Notes: generated by a model from the letters alone, not told the origin. 64,000 bases of DNA from Bradyrhizobium betae (GCF_008932115.1 NZ_CP044543.1:6392501-6456500), one strand, 5' to 3'; positions 7,327 to 16,689 are shown, numbered from the stretch's first letter. Translations and numbers: made by a program.

Positions 7327-8505
7327 ATGAGCTCCACGAAATTCGACATCGTCGTCTATGGCGCGACCGGCTTCACCGGTCAGCTCGTCGCTGAATATCT
7401 GACCCAGCATTACAAGGGCGACAACGCGCTCAAATGGGCGATGGCGGGTCGCAGCCTCGGCAAGCTCAAATCGGTACGCGATGCGGTCGGCGCGCCCGGC
7501 AATACGCCGCTGATCGTCGCTGATGCGTCGGACGCGGCCTCGCTGAAGGCGATGGCGGAGCAGACGATGTCGGTGATCACCACCGTGGGCCCGTATCAGC
7601 TCTACGGTGAGGACCTGCTGGCTGCCTGCGTCGCCACCGGCACGGATTATTTCGATCTCTGCGGCGAGCCGGTCTGGATGCGGCAGATGATCGACAAGTA
7701 CGAGGCGGAAGCCAAGGAGAGCGGCGCGCGCATCGTGTTCTCCTGCGGCTACGATTCCGTGCCGTTCGAGCTCGGGACGTTCTTCGTGCAGGAGGAAGCA
7801 AAGCGTGTGTTTGGCGCACCCGCCCCGCGCGTGAAGGGGCGCGTGCGCGACATGCGCGGCACGCTCTCGGGCGGCACCGCCGCGAGCGCGAAGGCGACCT
7901 TCGATGCTGTCGCAAAGGATCTCAGCCTTGTCGCCATTCTCAACGATCATTTTGCGCTGACGCCCGGTTTCACCGGCCCCAAGCAGCCGAAGGGCAACAA
8001 GCCCTTCTTCGAAGAGGATCTGCAATCCTGGGCCGCGCCGTTCATGATGGCGCTGATCAACACCCGTAACGTCCATCGCTCCAACATGCTGATGGGCTTT
8101 CCCTACGGCCAGGAGTTCGTCTACGACGAGATGGTTCTGACCGGCCCCGGCGAGAAGGGCGAGGCCAACGCCAAGCGCGTGATGGCGGCCAACGCGGGAA
8201 AGACCGGCCCCGATGCACCGAAACCGGGCGAGGGGCCTTCGAAGGAAGAGCGTGAAAACGGTCTGTTCGATCTGCTCTATGTCGCGATCGCACCGGACGG
8301 CCGCACGGTCCGCGCCGGCGTCACCGGCGACCGCGATCCCGGCTACGGTTCGACCTCGAAGATGATCTCCGAATGCGCGATGTGCATGCTGCGCGACGCG
8401 ACGGACGTTCCGGCCGGCTTCTGGACACCAGGCGCGGCGATGCAGCACAAGCTGATCAAGCGGCTGGTGGAGAATGCAGGGCTGACGTTCGAGGTGGAAA
8501 CATAG
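7327..8505 (+). CDS. saccharopine dehydrogenase-like / trans-acting enoyl reductase family protein (copy 1)
   Basis: A 392-residue protein starting with a Rossmann motif FDIVVYGATGFTGQLVAEYL, followed by AMAGRSLGKL, TTVGPYQLYGEDLLAACVATGTDYFDLCGEP and CGYDSVPFELGTFFV, all typical of the saccharopine dehydrogenase-like family that includes mycobacterial trans-acting enoyl reductase Rv2953. Such proteins reduce polyketide- or lipid-bound double bonds with NAD(P)H; many relatives have unknown substrates. The gene follows DUF169 by nine bases and precedes a close paralogue by 13 bases. Saccharopine metabolism itself is unlikely. Confidence 0.8.
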   Translation: MSSTKFDIVVYGATGFTGQLVAEYLTQHYKGDNALKWAMAGRSLGKLKSVRDAVGAPGNTPLIVADASDAASLKAMAEQTMSVITTVGPYQLYGEDLLAACVATGTDYFDLCGEPVWMRQMIDKYEAEAKESGARIVFSCGYDSVPFELGTFFVQEEAKRVFGAPAPRVKGRVRDMRGTLSGGTAASAKATFDAVAKDLSLVAILNDHFALTPGFTGPKQPKGNKPFFEEDLQSWAAPFMMALINTRNVHRSNMLMGFPYGQEFVYDEMVLTGPGEKGEANAKRVMAANAGKTGPDAPKPGEGPSKEERENGLFDLLYVAIAPDGRTVRAGVTGDRDPGYGSTSKMISECAMCMLRDATDVPAGFWTPGAAMQHKLIKRLVENAGLTFEVET

Positions 8506-8518
8506 GGACCCCGGGTCC

Positions 8519-9700
8519 GTGTCCGAGAAGTTCGACATCGTCGTCTATGGCGCAACGGGATACACCGGCCAGCTCGTAGCCGAATATCTCGCTGCGAACT
8601 ATGTCGGGCGCGGCGCGCCGTCCTGGGCGATGGCCGGGCGCAGCGAGGACAAGCTCGTCTCCGTTCGCGATGCGATCGGGGCGCCCAAGGACACGCCGCT
8701 GATCGTCGCGGACGCCGCCAATCCGGAGTCGCTGCGCGCGATGGTGGATCAGGCGAAGCTGGTCGTCACGACGGTCGGACCTTATCAGCTCTACGGCTCC
8801 GACCTGCTTGCCGCCTGCGTCACGTCGGGCACCGACTATATGGATCTCTGCGGCGAGCCGATCTGGCTGAAGCAGATGATCGACCGGTACGAGGTGGCCG
8901 CGAATGCGAGCGGTTCGCGCATCATGTTCTCCTGCGGCTTCGATTCCATCCCCTTCGAGCTCGGTGCGTTCTTCGTGCAGGAGGAAGCGCGCCGCGTGTT
9001 CGGATCAGCGGTACCGCGCGTCAAGGGCCGCGTCCGCGACATTAGCTGGAAGTTCTCCGGCGGCACCTCGGCGAGCGCCAGGATGACCTTCGAAGCGGTT
9101 GCGCAGGATCTCAGCTTGGTGTCGATCCTCAAGGATCCCTTCGCCTTCACACCGGGATTCGAGGGGCCGAAACAGCCCCGTGGCAACAAGCCCGTTTTCG
9201 AAGAGGATTTGCAATCCTGGTCCGCCCCGTTTGCGATGGCGATCCTCAACACCCGCAACGTCCATCGCTCGAATATGCTGATGGGATTCCCGTATGGAAG
9301 GGATTTCGTCTACGACGAGATGGTGCTGACCGGCGCAGGCGATCAGGGGCTGTCCAATGCGAAGCTCGTCATGGCGGCCAACAGTGAAAAGACCGGTCCC
9401 GATGCGCTCAAGCTCGGCGACGGGCCGTCGAAGGAAGAGCGCGACCATGGTCATTACGACCTGCTCTATGTCGCGGTTGCACCTGATGGCCGTCAGGTTC
9501 GTGCGGCGGTAAGGGGCGATCTCGATCCCGGCTATGCGTCAACGGCAAAGATGATTTCCGAATGCGCGATCTGTCTGTTGCGAGATGCGTCGGATGTGCC
9601 AGCGGGCTTGTGGACCCCGGGCGCGGCGATGCAGCACAAGCTGATCAAGCGGCTGGTGGACAATGCAGGGCTGACGTTTGAGGTCGAAACCCGGGCTTAG
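8519..9700 (+). CDS. saccharopine dehydrogenase-like / trans-acting enoyl reductase family protein (copy 2)
   Basis: A 393-residue protein collinear with its upstream neighbour throughout, with the same NAD(P)-binding start (FDIVVYGATGYTGQLVAEYL) and the same family blocks. By eye roughly three quarters of positions agree, so it is an in-place tandem duplicate. Translation starts at GTG; the upstream sequence has no strong Shine-Dalgarno site, and translation may be coupled to the first copy, 13 bases away. Differences concentrate in the middle (DISWKFSGGTSASARMTFEAVAQ), so the two may have different substrates or form a heterodimer. Confidence 0.8.
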   Translation: MSEKFDIVVYGATGYTGQLVAEYLAANYVGRGAPSWAMAGRSEDKLVSVRDAIGAPKDTPLIVADAANPESLRAMVDQAKLVVTTVGPYQLYGSDLLAACVTSGTDYMDLCGEPIWLKQMIDRYEVAANASGSRIMFSCGFDSIPFELGAFFVQEEARRVFGSAVPRVKGRVRDISWKFSGGTSASARMTFEAVAQDLSLVSILKDPFAFTPGFEGPKQPRGNKPVFEEDLQSWSAPFAMAILNTRNVHRSNMLMGFPYGRDFVYDEMVLTGAGDQGLSNAKLVMAANSEKTGPDALKLGDGPSKEERDHGHYDLLYVAVAPDGRQVRAAVRGDLDPGYASTAKMISECAICLLRDASDVPAGLWTPGAAMQHKLIKRLVDNAGLTFEVETRA

Positions 9701-9704
9701 CTTT

Positions 9705-9794
9705 CGTAGGGTGGGCAAAGCGGAGCGTGCCCACGATTGTTGCGATTGGAGATGGACGGTGGGCACGGCGCGTTGCGCCTTTGCCCACCCTACG
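9705..9794. repeat. palindromic intergenic repeat, family A copy 1
   Basis: Perfect 16-bp terminal inverted repeats (CGTAGGGTGGGCAAAG and CTTTGCCCACCCTACG) flank an interior with a second inverted pair (GCGTGCCCAC and GTGGGCACG). A second copy lies at 16596-16689 in opposite orientation. It sits between the reductase genes and the convergent exopolysaccharide gene. Confidence 0.85.
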
Positions 9795-9822
9795 GCACCG
9801 GCGTGGCAGAAGCGTCCCTATC

Positions 9823-11079
9823 TCAAGCTGAAGCAGCTTCGTCCGCAGCCCTGATCCTGTAGGCCTGCGCGGCCGCGATCATGCCCCACATGGCGCCGAG
9901 CATCATCCAGAAGTGCCGCCAGTGGTCGGTGTCGATCACGAAGCTTTCGCCGACGGTGCCGATGAAGGCGGAGAAGACGGCGAGATAGGCGCGCTGCCAG
10001 GGCACGCGGACGAAGATGTGCCTGATACCCGTGATCACGGTGGTGAAGACCAGCGCGGGATAGCAGACGCCGGAGATCCAGCCGCCGGACATGAAGGCGT
10101 TGAGATAGGAGTTGTGGGTGTCTTCGGGGAAGAAGCGATGGAATTGCAGCGGGCCGATGCCGAACGGCAGGTCGAGTGCCATCTCCGCACCCAGGATGTG
10201 CCGGCCGAAGCGGCCGAAGCGGCCTTCGTCATAGCTCTGGTCGAAGCTCGCGCGCTGCTTGAACATCTCGGCAATGGAATCGAACGACATCAGCACCGCG
10301 ATCAGTGCGAGGCCCAGCACCGCGGCGACGATCGCCATGATGATGATGCGCGAGCGCTGCGCGTTGGTACGGCTGGTCAGCACCATCAGCGCCAGCATGC
10401 ATACGGAGGTCAGCACCAGCCCACCCCAGGCGGCGCGGGAAAACGCGAGCAGGATCGCCAGCGACATGATGCCGAACGCGACGACATTGCGGAGCGCCTT
10501 GCCGAGCTTGTCCGAGACCACGCTCTGGAGCGCGAACAGCGCCGGCAGGATCAGGAAGGCGCCAAGCACGTTCGGGTCCTTGAACGTGCCGCGCGCGCGT
10601 CCGTAGAGCGTGAGGAGATCGTCGCCGCCGGGGATCAGGTGGAAGTAGCCGGCGACCGCCGACAGCGAGGCAACCATCGCGCCGACCACGAGGCCGCGGC
10701 GGAGCATGTCGAGTCGGGCCGTCGTGTCTTCGGACGTGACCATGGCGAAGAACACCACGGTCACCGCCATGTACCAGGAGGTCGCGATCCAGCTCACCAC
10801 CTCGGGCTGTTCGTACAGCGGGATCGCGCTGATGGTGTAGCCGACATTGAGCAGGACCAGCATCAGCACCAGCGGCATCAGGGCAAGCCGCAGGCGCAGG
10901 CCGGTGGCGAAGAAGGTGACGGTGGCGAGCAGCGTCACGATCTCATAGGGGCTCGGCTCGATGAAGACGATCGCCCCGGACGCGCCGACCAGCCACACCA
11001 GCGCGCGCTGCAGGGCCAGCACGCCGGGTGCAGCGCGAACCGCTGCATTCATGTCCCCGGCTGTTGCCGCATACGCCAT
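9823..11079 (-). CDS. O-antigen ligase / ExoQ-like polysaccharide polymerase
   Basis: A 418-residue polytopic membrane protein with about ten to twelve predicted hydrophobic helices and a large periplasmic loop carrying RGTFKDPNVLGAFLILP and ILGAEMALDLPFGIGPLQFHRFFPEDTHNSYLNAFMSGGW. The second motif, with H-N-x-Y-L, is the mark of the Wzy_C/WaaL/ExoQ superfamily, which joins undecaprenyl-linked sugar units into polymer or to an acceptor on the periplasmic face. Its neighbour is an initiating glycosylphosphotransferase, so polymerisation of an exopolysaccharide repeat unit is the likely role. An alternative start is the Met at 11052. Confidence 0.8.
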   Translation of the reverse strand: MAYAATAGDMNAAVRAAPGVLALQRALVWLVGASGAIVFIEPSPYEIVTLLATVTFFATGLRLRLALMPLVLMLVLLNVGYTISAIPLYEQPEVVSWIATSWYMAVTVVFFAMVTSEDTTARLDMLRRGLVVGAMVASLSAVAGYFHLIPGGDDLLTLYGRARGTFKDPNVLGAFLILPALFALQSVVSDKLGKALRNVVAFGIMSLAILLAFSRAAWGGLVLTSVCMLALMVLTSRTNAQRSRIIIMAIVAAVLGLALIAVLMSFDSIAEMFKQRASFDQSYDEGRFGRFGRHILGAEMALDLPFGIGPLQFHRFFPEDTHNSYLNAFMSGGWISGVCYPALVFTTVITGIRHIFVRVPWQRAYLAVFSAFIGTVGESFVIDTDHWRHFWMMLGAMWGMIAAAQAYRIRAADEAASA

Positions 11080-11121
11080 TATACGCTCACGCCTTACGCT
11101 ACTCGTACGTCACCGGACACG

Positions 11122-11229
11122 CCGTCATCGCCCGGCTTGACCGGGCGATCCAGTATTCCGCGGCGCCTATTGCGGAAAATGACTGGCGCCGCGGAGTACT
11201 GGATGCCCCGCCTTCGCGGGGCATGACGG
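11122..11229. repeat. REP-like palindrome, family B copy 2
   Basis: CCGTCAT at the left end pairs with ATGACGG at the right end. Inside are CGGCTTGACCGGGCGATCCAGTA with a matching TACTGGATGCCCCGCC, and a central stem of GGCGCC type. It shares GGCTTGACCGGGCGATC with 5575-5656 and its outer ends with 54460-54545. It separates the two exopolysaccharide genes on the minus strand. Confidence 0.75.
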
Positions 11230-11240
11230 AGAAACTCAAC

Positions 11241-12803
11241 TCAATACGCGTTCTCGTTCTTGGTCAGCAGCGAGATCGGCGTCTTTAGGAGAATGACGAG
11301 GTCGAACAGCACCGACCAGTTCTCGATGTAATAGAGATCGAACTCGACGCGCTTCTGGATCTTTTCCTGATTGTCGATCTCGCCGCGCCAGCCGTTGATC
11401 TGGGCCCAGCCGGTGATACCGGGCTTGACGCGGTGGCGGGCGAAATAGCCGTCGACGGCCTCGTCGAACAGGCGGCTTTGCAGCTTGCCCTGCACCGCAT
11501 GCGGGCGAGGGCCGACCAGGGAGAGATTGCCGGAGAAGACCACGTTGAAGAGCTGCGGCAGCTCGTCGAGGCTGGTCTTGCGGATGAATCGGCCGACGCG
11601 GGTGACACGCGGATCGTTCCTGGTCACGACCTTCGAAGCCGTCGGGTCGGCCTGATGGTGGTGCATCGAGCGGAACTTGTAGACGTCGATGCGCTCGTTG
11701 TTGAAGCCGAAGCGCTTCTGGCGGAACAGCACGGGGCCCGGACTGTCGAGCTTCACCGCCAGCGCCACCAGTGCCATCACCGGCAGGGCCGCGAGCAGCG
11801 CGAAGCCGCCGACGATGCGGTCGAACAGCCATTTCATCACCAGATCCCAGTCGGTGATCGGCGCCTCGAACACGTTGAGCGTCGGCACCTCGCCGAGATA
11901 GGAGTAGGAGCGGGGACGGAAACGTAGCTTGTTGGTGTGCGCGGACAGGCGGATGTCCACCGGCAGCACCCAGAGCTTCTTCAGCATCTCCAGGATGCGC
12001 GTCTCCGCGGAGATCGGCAGTGCGAACAGCACGAGGTCGACACGTGTGCGGCGTGCGAATTCGACGATGTCGTCGACCTTGCCGAGCTTGCGCGCGCCGG
12101 CGCAGGTATCGAGCGCGCGGCTGTCGTTGCGGTCGTCGAACACGCCGAGCACGTGGATATCGGAATCTTCCTGTGCCTTCAGCGCCTCGACCAGCTGCTC
12201 GCCGTTGCTGTCGGAGCCGACGATGATGGTGCGGCGGTCGAGCCGGCCCTGACGTGCCCAGCCGCGCACCAGCGAGCGCAGGATCAGGCGCTCGACGATC
12301 AGCGCCGCGAGCCCGAGGAAATAGAAGGCGGCCAACCACAGCCGCGAGATCTCGGTGCCGAACTTGGCAAAGAAGGAAATGCCGATGAAGAGCAGGAACA
12401 CGAACGACCAGGACGAGATCATCCGCGTCATCTGCCGGAGCTGTCCGCGGAACAGCTGCACCTGATAGATGTCGGCGGCCTGGAAGCAGATTACGGCGGC
12501 GATCGCGACGGCGACGATCTGCGCAGGATAAGCCCAGCTGAAACCGACGAGCGGCACGACATAGCCGGCATAGAGTGCGATGCCGGCCAGGCTGAGCAGT
12601 GCGAAGTCGGCAACGCGCACGAAGCCGGTGATCACGATCGGCGAATAGGCACGGGCGACCTTCTGGTTGACGATTTCGAGCGCTGCGGGCGAGAGCCGGC
12701 GGCGGCGTTCGACGAAGGGTTGGTCAGCCGGCTTGGCTGCCGCGGTGGTCGCAGCATCCAGCATCGAGCGTGCGTTGAGCGGTTCCACGGGCGTCCCGTC
12801 CAT
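11241..12803 (-). CDS. undecaprenyl-phosphate glycosyl-1-phosphate transferase (WcaJ/PssA type)
   Basis: A 520-residue protein with four to five N-terminal membrane helices, a CoA-binding-like region around [19 protein letters not shown] and a C-terminal bacterial sugar transferase domain: [54 protein letters not shown] and [18 protein letters not shown]. It starts repeat-unit synthesis by moving sugar-1-phosphate, often glucose, onto undecaprenyl phosphate at the inner membrane. The ATG at 12803 is preferred (GAGGG eight bases upstream); the frame also allows 12872. It is probably transcribed with the downstream polymerase-like gene, although a REP-like element lies between. Confidence 0.9.
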   Translation of the reverse strand: MDGTPVEPLNARSMLDAATTAAAKPADQPFVERRRRLSPAALEIVNQKVARAYSPIVITGFVRVADFALLSLAGIALYAGYVVPLVGFSWAYPAQIVAVAIAAVICFQAADIYQVQLFRGQLRQMTRMISSWSFVFLLFIGISFFAKFGTEISRLWLAAFYFLGLAALIVERLILRSLVRGWARQGRLDRRTIIVGSDSNGEQLVEALKAQEDSDIHVLGVFDDRNDSRALDTCAGARKLGKVDDIVEFARRTRVDLVLFALPISAETRILEMLKKLWVLPVDIRLSAHTNKLRFRPRSYSYLGEVPTLNVFEAPITDWDLVMKWLFDRIVGGFALLAALPVMALVALAVKLDSPGPVLFRQKRFGFNNERIDVYKFRSMHHHQADPTASKVVTRNDPRVTRVGRFIRKTSLDELPQLFNVVFSGNLSLVGPRPHAVQGKLQSRLFDEAVDGYFARHRVKPGITGWAQINGWRGEIDNQEKIQKRVEFDLYYIENWSVLFDLVILLKTPISLLTKNENAY

Positions 12804-12906
12804 TCCAAAAGCCCTCGGGCCGCGACTTTGCGCCCCGGGCGAGCATCCCCTGGCCCATCGACTATCGGACAAATCGGAAGATTCTCTAAAGCGGCCTTAA
12901 GGATGG

Positions 12907-14040
12907 TTAATGATTGGCAAATGCGTCGCGATAACCCGCGAGCACGCCCTCGACCATGGCCTGCTGGGAGAAATGGGCGGAGATGCGCTCGCGCAGGGAG
13001 GAGGCGCGCTGTGCGGTCCCTTTGGGATCGTCGAGTGCGGCCGCGATCGCTTCCGCCATGGCCTCGGCGTTGCTCGCCGCGAATAGGGCCGGGCTTTCCG
13101 GTCCGAAGATTTCGGGGATGCCGCCGACGCGGGCGGCGATCATGGGAATGCCGGCAGCCCCGGCCTCGATCACGACATAGGGCATGGAATCGCCGCGCGA
13201 GGGAACGACCAGCAGTCGCCCCTTTGAGAAGCCGTAGCGGGCCTTGACGTGGCCGATGAAACGGATGGCGCCGGAGAGTCCGAGCTTCTCGACCTGCGCC
13301 TTCAGCGCCGCCATTTCCTCGCCGTCGCCGCCGAGCGTGAGCGTGACCTTCCTGCCGACTTCGTGCAGTCTCGCCACGGCGTCGACCAGCAGATCCGCGC
13401 CCTTGATGTGCCTGAACTCGCCGACATAGGCGAGGTCGGTGGCGTCGTCGGCGAGGACAACAGGTTCGAATTCTTCCGGCGTCACGCCGTTGAAGACGCA
13501 ATGCACCACGCCCTTGGGCGTGCCGACGATGCGTTGATAGGTGTCGCGGGCAAAGGCGCTCTCGAACAGGAACAGATCGGTCGCGTCCATCAGCGTGCGT
13601 TCGAGGCGTGCATAAAACTCGCCCTTCAATGTATGCAGCGGATAGTGCAGCGAGCCGCCATGCGGGGTGTAGATGCGGATGGTGTCGTCCGAGCGCCGCC
13701 GCATGCGCACGAAGGCGCCGGCCTTGGCGCCGTGGCCGTGCATGACGTCGGGCTTGAGCTCGCCGACCAGGCGCCGCATCCGCAGCCACACCAGAAAATC
13801 GTCCGGCGACGGTTCGCGGCGAATGGCCAGCCGGTGCACGCCGAGCTTCAGCCGTGGCGCGAGCTCGGCCAGCGCCTTGTCCGCGCGCTCCCCGCCGGTG
13901 AGGCTGTCGGCGAGAATTCCGACGTGATGGCCGCGGTCGACCTGACCGTTGGCAAGGTCCAGGATGTGCCGGAAGATGCCGCCGACGGGAGCGCGCACGG
14001 CGTGCAGGATGCGGAGCGGCCGGTCGGGAGAGGGGGGCAT
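12907..14040 (-). CDS. GT4-family glycosyltransferase
   Basis: A 377-residue GT-B enzyme beginning PDRPLRILHAVRAPVGGIFRHILDL, with the nucleotide-sugar-binding C-terminal half recognisable in YVGEFRHIKGADLLVDAVARL, RFIGHVKARYGFSKGRLLVVPSRGDSMPYVVIEAGAAGIPMIAARVGGIPEIFG; the E-A-G-A-A-G-I-P block is the GT4 E-x7-E region in altered form. It likely adds one sugar to the lipid-linked exopolysaccharide unit in the cytoplasm. ATG 14040 fits the family start; the open frame extends to 14121. It is divergent from the chain-length gene and about 100 bp upstream of the glycosylphosphotransferase gene in the same direction. Confidence 0.85.
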   Translation of the reverse strand: MPPSPDRPLRILHAVRAPVGGIFRHILDLANGQVDRGHHVGILADSLTGGERADKALAELAPRLKLGVHRLAIRREPSPDDFLVWLRMRRLVGELKPDVMHGHGAKAGAFVRMRRRSDDTIRIYTPHGGSLHYPLHTLKGEFYARLERTLMDATDLFLFESAFARDTYQRIVGTPKGVVHCVFNGVTPEEFEPVVLADDATDLAYVGEFRHIKGADLLVDAVARLHEVGRKVTLTLGGDGEEMAALKAQVEKLGLSGAIRFIGHVKARYGFSKGRLLVVPSRGDSMPYVVIEAGAAGIPMIAARVGGIPEIFGPESPALFAASNAEAMAEAIAAALDDPKGTAQRASSLRERISAHFSQQAMVEGVLAGYRDAFANH

Positions 14041-14241
14041 GATCAGAACCAGCGCTCGGCGGCGAATGCTCGAACAATTATCGAAATATCGAGCTGGATT
14101 AAGAGCCCTCGTGGTTAACAAACGGTGTCGGCACCGTGCGCGCCGCTCCCGGCGTGACGCGATTAACCCAGCAGCAACCTTAATGGAGTGTAATCGCCGC
14201 GGTTGAGGTAGAGTCGCAGCGTTGCCCTGCGGGAGTGTTCG

Positions 14242-16542
14242 ATGCGTTTAGCGTTCTGGCGTGCCGGCAAGGACAAGGCGGTGGTCGAGCGGGCTGTCTC
14301 GAAGCCCAAGGACGAAACCGCGCCCGAGGTTGAAGCCAAGGTTGAAGCCAAGGTTGAAGCCAAGGTTGAAGCCAAGGTTGAAGCGAAGCCTGCGCGCGCT
14401 GCGACAGCGCAGGCGCAAGGCGAATTCGGCGACATCGACCTGCACGCGCTCGGCGCGGCGCTGGCCCGCAAACGCGGCTGGATCATCGTGCCGACGGTGC
14501 TCGCGCTCGTCGCGTCCGTCGCGGTCGTCAATCTCGTCACGCCGCGCTACAAGTCTGAATCCCGCATCCTGATCGACGGCCGCGAGAACGTGTTCCTGCG
14601 TCCGAACAGCGATCGCACCGAGGAGCGGCAGGCGCTCGACCCCGAGGCCGTCACCAGCCAGGTGCAGCTCGTGCTGTCGCGCGATCTCGCGCGCGAGATC
14701 ATCAAGAAGAACAAGCTTGCGGAACGGCCCGAGTTCGACCCGGTGCTCCAGGGGATTTCTCCGCTGAAGTCGCTGGCGGCTCTGATCGGCATCGGCCGCG
14801 ACCCGTTCTCGATGACGCCAGAAGAGCGGGTGCTCGATGCCTACTACGATCGGCTCCAGGCCTACGCCGTCGACAAGTCGCGCGTGATCGTCGTCGAATT
14901 CCAGTCCGCAGATCCCGATCTCGCCGCGCGCGTCGCCAATTCGATCGCCGACGGCTACCTGGTGCTGCAGCAGAATGTCCGTCAGGATCAGGCCAGGAAC
15001 GCGAGTCAATGGCTCTCCGGCGAGATCGACAGCTTGCGCAAGAAGGTCTCCGAGGCCGAGGCGCGGGTGGAGGATTTCCGCTCGAAGTCGAGCCTGTTCG
15101 TCGGCACCAACAACACCACGCTGTCGAACCAGCAGATGGGCGAGGTCAACACCCAGCTCAACAACGCGCGCTCGCTGAAGGCGGATGCGGAATCCAAGGC
15201 GCGGCTGATCCGCGAGATGCTCCAGAGCGGCAAGCCGATCGAGTCGTCGGAAGTGCTGAACTCGGAATCGATGCGCACGCCGTCCCAACAGCGGGTGGCG
15301 TTGCGGGCCCAGCTCGCCGAGCAGTCGTCGACGCTGCTCGGCAATCATCCGCGCATCAAGGAATTGAAGGCGCAGCTCACCGATCTCGACACCCAGATTC
15401 GCGATGAGGCGGCCAAGATCGCCCGTTCGCTGGAAAACGACGCACGCTTCGCCAGCGGACGTGTGCAGGAATTGACGTTGAGCCTGGAGCAGCTGAAGAA
15501 GCAGGCGACGTCGACCAACGGCCAGGACGTGCAGCTCCGCGCATTCGAGCGCGAGGCCAAGGCGCAGCGTGACCTGCTCGAGACTTATCTTGCCAAATAC
15601 CGCGAGGCCAATACCCGCGAGACCATCGACACCGCGCCTACGGATGGCCGCATCATCTCGCGCGCCATCGTCTCGAACACGCCGGCCTATCCGAAGAAGC
15701 TGCCGATCGTGCTGATCGCGACGATCGCGACGCTGTTGCTGTCGTCCGGCGTCGTCGTCACCGGCGAGCTGTTGCGCCAGACCGCGCCGCGTGCGGTGGC
15801 GGTGTTGGTACCGGCGCGGGCGCAGGCGCCGGTTCGTCAGGAACCGGTCGTGCTGCCGGTGGTCGAGGCGATCGCCGATCCGGTCATGGCAGAGCCAGCT
15901 CCGCTCCAGCCGGAGATGACGGCCGATGCCGACGTCACTGAATTCGACGAGATCGAGCGATTGGCCGAGCGCGTGCGTGCCGCTGGCCCGGCGGCGAAGA
16001 AAATCACGGTGCTCGGCACCGCTTCGGGCGAGGCCATCACGCTCTCGACGCTGACGCTCGCCCGGCATCTGGCGCGCGAAGCCCGTGTCGTCGTGGTCGA
16101 TCTTGCGGCATCCTCGCCGACGATCGCCGCCGTGTCCGTCGATGCCTCCGCGCCCGGCCTTGCAGAACTGATGCAGGGCAACGCCTCGTTCGCGCAGGTG
16201 ATCACTAAGGACCGGCTCTCGCGGCTGCATCTGGTCATGGCCGGCCGTCCCGGCTTCGACCGCAGCCTGCTGCAATCGCCGCGGGTGACGCTGGCGGTCG
16301 ACGCGCTGCTCCGCGCCTACGACCATGTGCTGCTCGATGCCGGCAGCGCCTCGGACCTTCCGGCGGAACTGCTGACGGCGAATGCCCGCGCCGTCGTGGT
16401 GCCCGATGCGTCGATGACGCCGGAGGCGCGCACGCTGATGTGCGAGCAACTCAGCGCCGTCGGCTTCAGCGAGGTGACGATGCTGCGCAAGCCGGTGCAG
16501 CCGTCGAATGCAGTGGAAGCGCCCCGCGTGGTGGCGGCGTAG
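14242..16542 (+). CDS. Wzz/GumC-like exopolysaccharide chain-length protein with degenerate BY-kinase-like domain
   Basis: A 766-residue protein. A low-complexity tail with five VEAK units (residues 30-49) precedes a Wzz domain: membrane helix at about 80-100 (GWIIVPTVLALVASVAVVNLV), RYKSESRILIDGRENVF, a long coiled-coil region (250-440), and a second helix near 490-510 after ISRAIVSNTPAYPKKLP. The C-terminal 180 residues resemble the CpsD/Wzc ATPase fold (VLGTASGEAITLSTLTLARHLAREARVVVVDL, DHVLLDAGSA), but the P-loop lacks its glycine-lysine-threonine core and no tyrosine cluster ends the protein. It should control polymer length and export with the neighbouring enzymes; kinase activity is unlikely. 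Confidence 0.85.
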   Translation: MRLAFWRAGKDKAVVERAVSKPKDETAPEVEAKVEAKVEAKVEAKVEAKPARAATAQAQGEFGDIDLHALGAALARKRGWIIVPTVLALVASVAVVNLVTPRYKSESRILIDGRENVFLRPNSDRTEERQALDPEAVTSQVQLVLSRDLAREIIKKNKLAERPEFDPVLQGISPLKSLAALIGIGRDPFSMTPEERVLDAYYDRLQAYAVDKSRVIVVEFQSADPDLAARVANSIADGYLVLQQNVRQDQARNASQWLSGEIDSLRKKVSEAEARVEDFRSKSSLFVGTNNTTLSNQQMGEVNTQLNNARSLKADAESKARLIREMLQSGKPIESSEVLNSESMRTPSQQRVALRAQLAEQSSTLLGNHPRIKELKAQLTDLDTQIRDEAAKIARSLENDARFASGRVQELTLSLEQLKKQATSTNGQDVQLRAFEREAKAQRDLLETYLAKYREANTRETIDTAPTDGRIISRAIVSNTPAYPKKLPIVLIATIATLLLSSGVVVTGELLRQTAPRAVAVLVPARAQAPVRQEPVVLPVVEAIADPVMAEPAPLQPEMTADADVTEFDEIERLAERVRAAGPAAKKITVLGTASGEAITLSTLTLARHLAREARVVVVDLAASSPTIAAVSVDASAPGLAELMQGNASFAQVITKDRLSRLHLVMAGRPGFDRSLLQSPRVTLAVDALLRAYDHVLLDAGSASDLPAELLTANARAVVVPDASMTPEARTLMCEQLSAVGFSEVTMLRKPVQPSNAVEAPRVVAA
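14329..14388 (+). repeat. 12-bp tandem repeat, five copies, coding
   Basis: GTTGAAGCCAAG occurs four times without change, followed by a fifth copy with one substitution (GTTGAAGCGAAG). It encodes five VEAK units in the cytoplasmic tail of the chain-length protein. In-frame length makes copy number free to vary without breaking the gene. Confidence 0.95.
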
Positions 16543-16595
16543 GCCTGTCTCCTTGCGGGAGGCGGGTGAGGGATCTCTCTCCAGGAGTTCGGAAT

Positions 16596-16689
16596 CGTAG
16601 GGTGGGCAAAGGCGCGTTTGCGCCGTGCCCACCATCTTTCGACGATTGCGGGAGACGCGGTGGGCACGCTTCGCTTTGCCCACCCTACG
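16596..16689. repeat. palindromic intergenic repeat, family A copy 2
   Basis: The same perfect 16-bp ends as 9705-9794 (CGTAGGGTGGGCAAAG and inverse). The interior matches the reverse complement of copy 1, including GTGCCCACC and GTGGGCACG, so this copy is inverted. It lies between two convergent exopolysaccharide genes. Confidence 0.85.

Noticed and set aside
14329..14388. CRISPR-like or regulatory repeat
   Set aside because: The units are contiguous, 12 bp long and in frame within a protein; there are no spacers.
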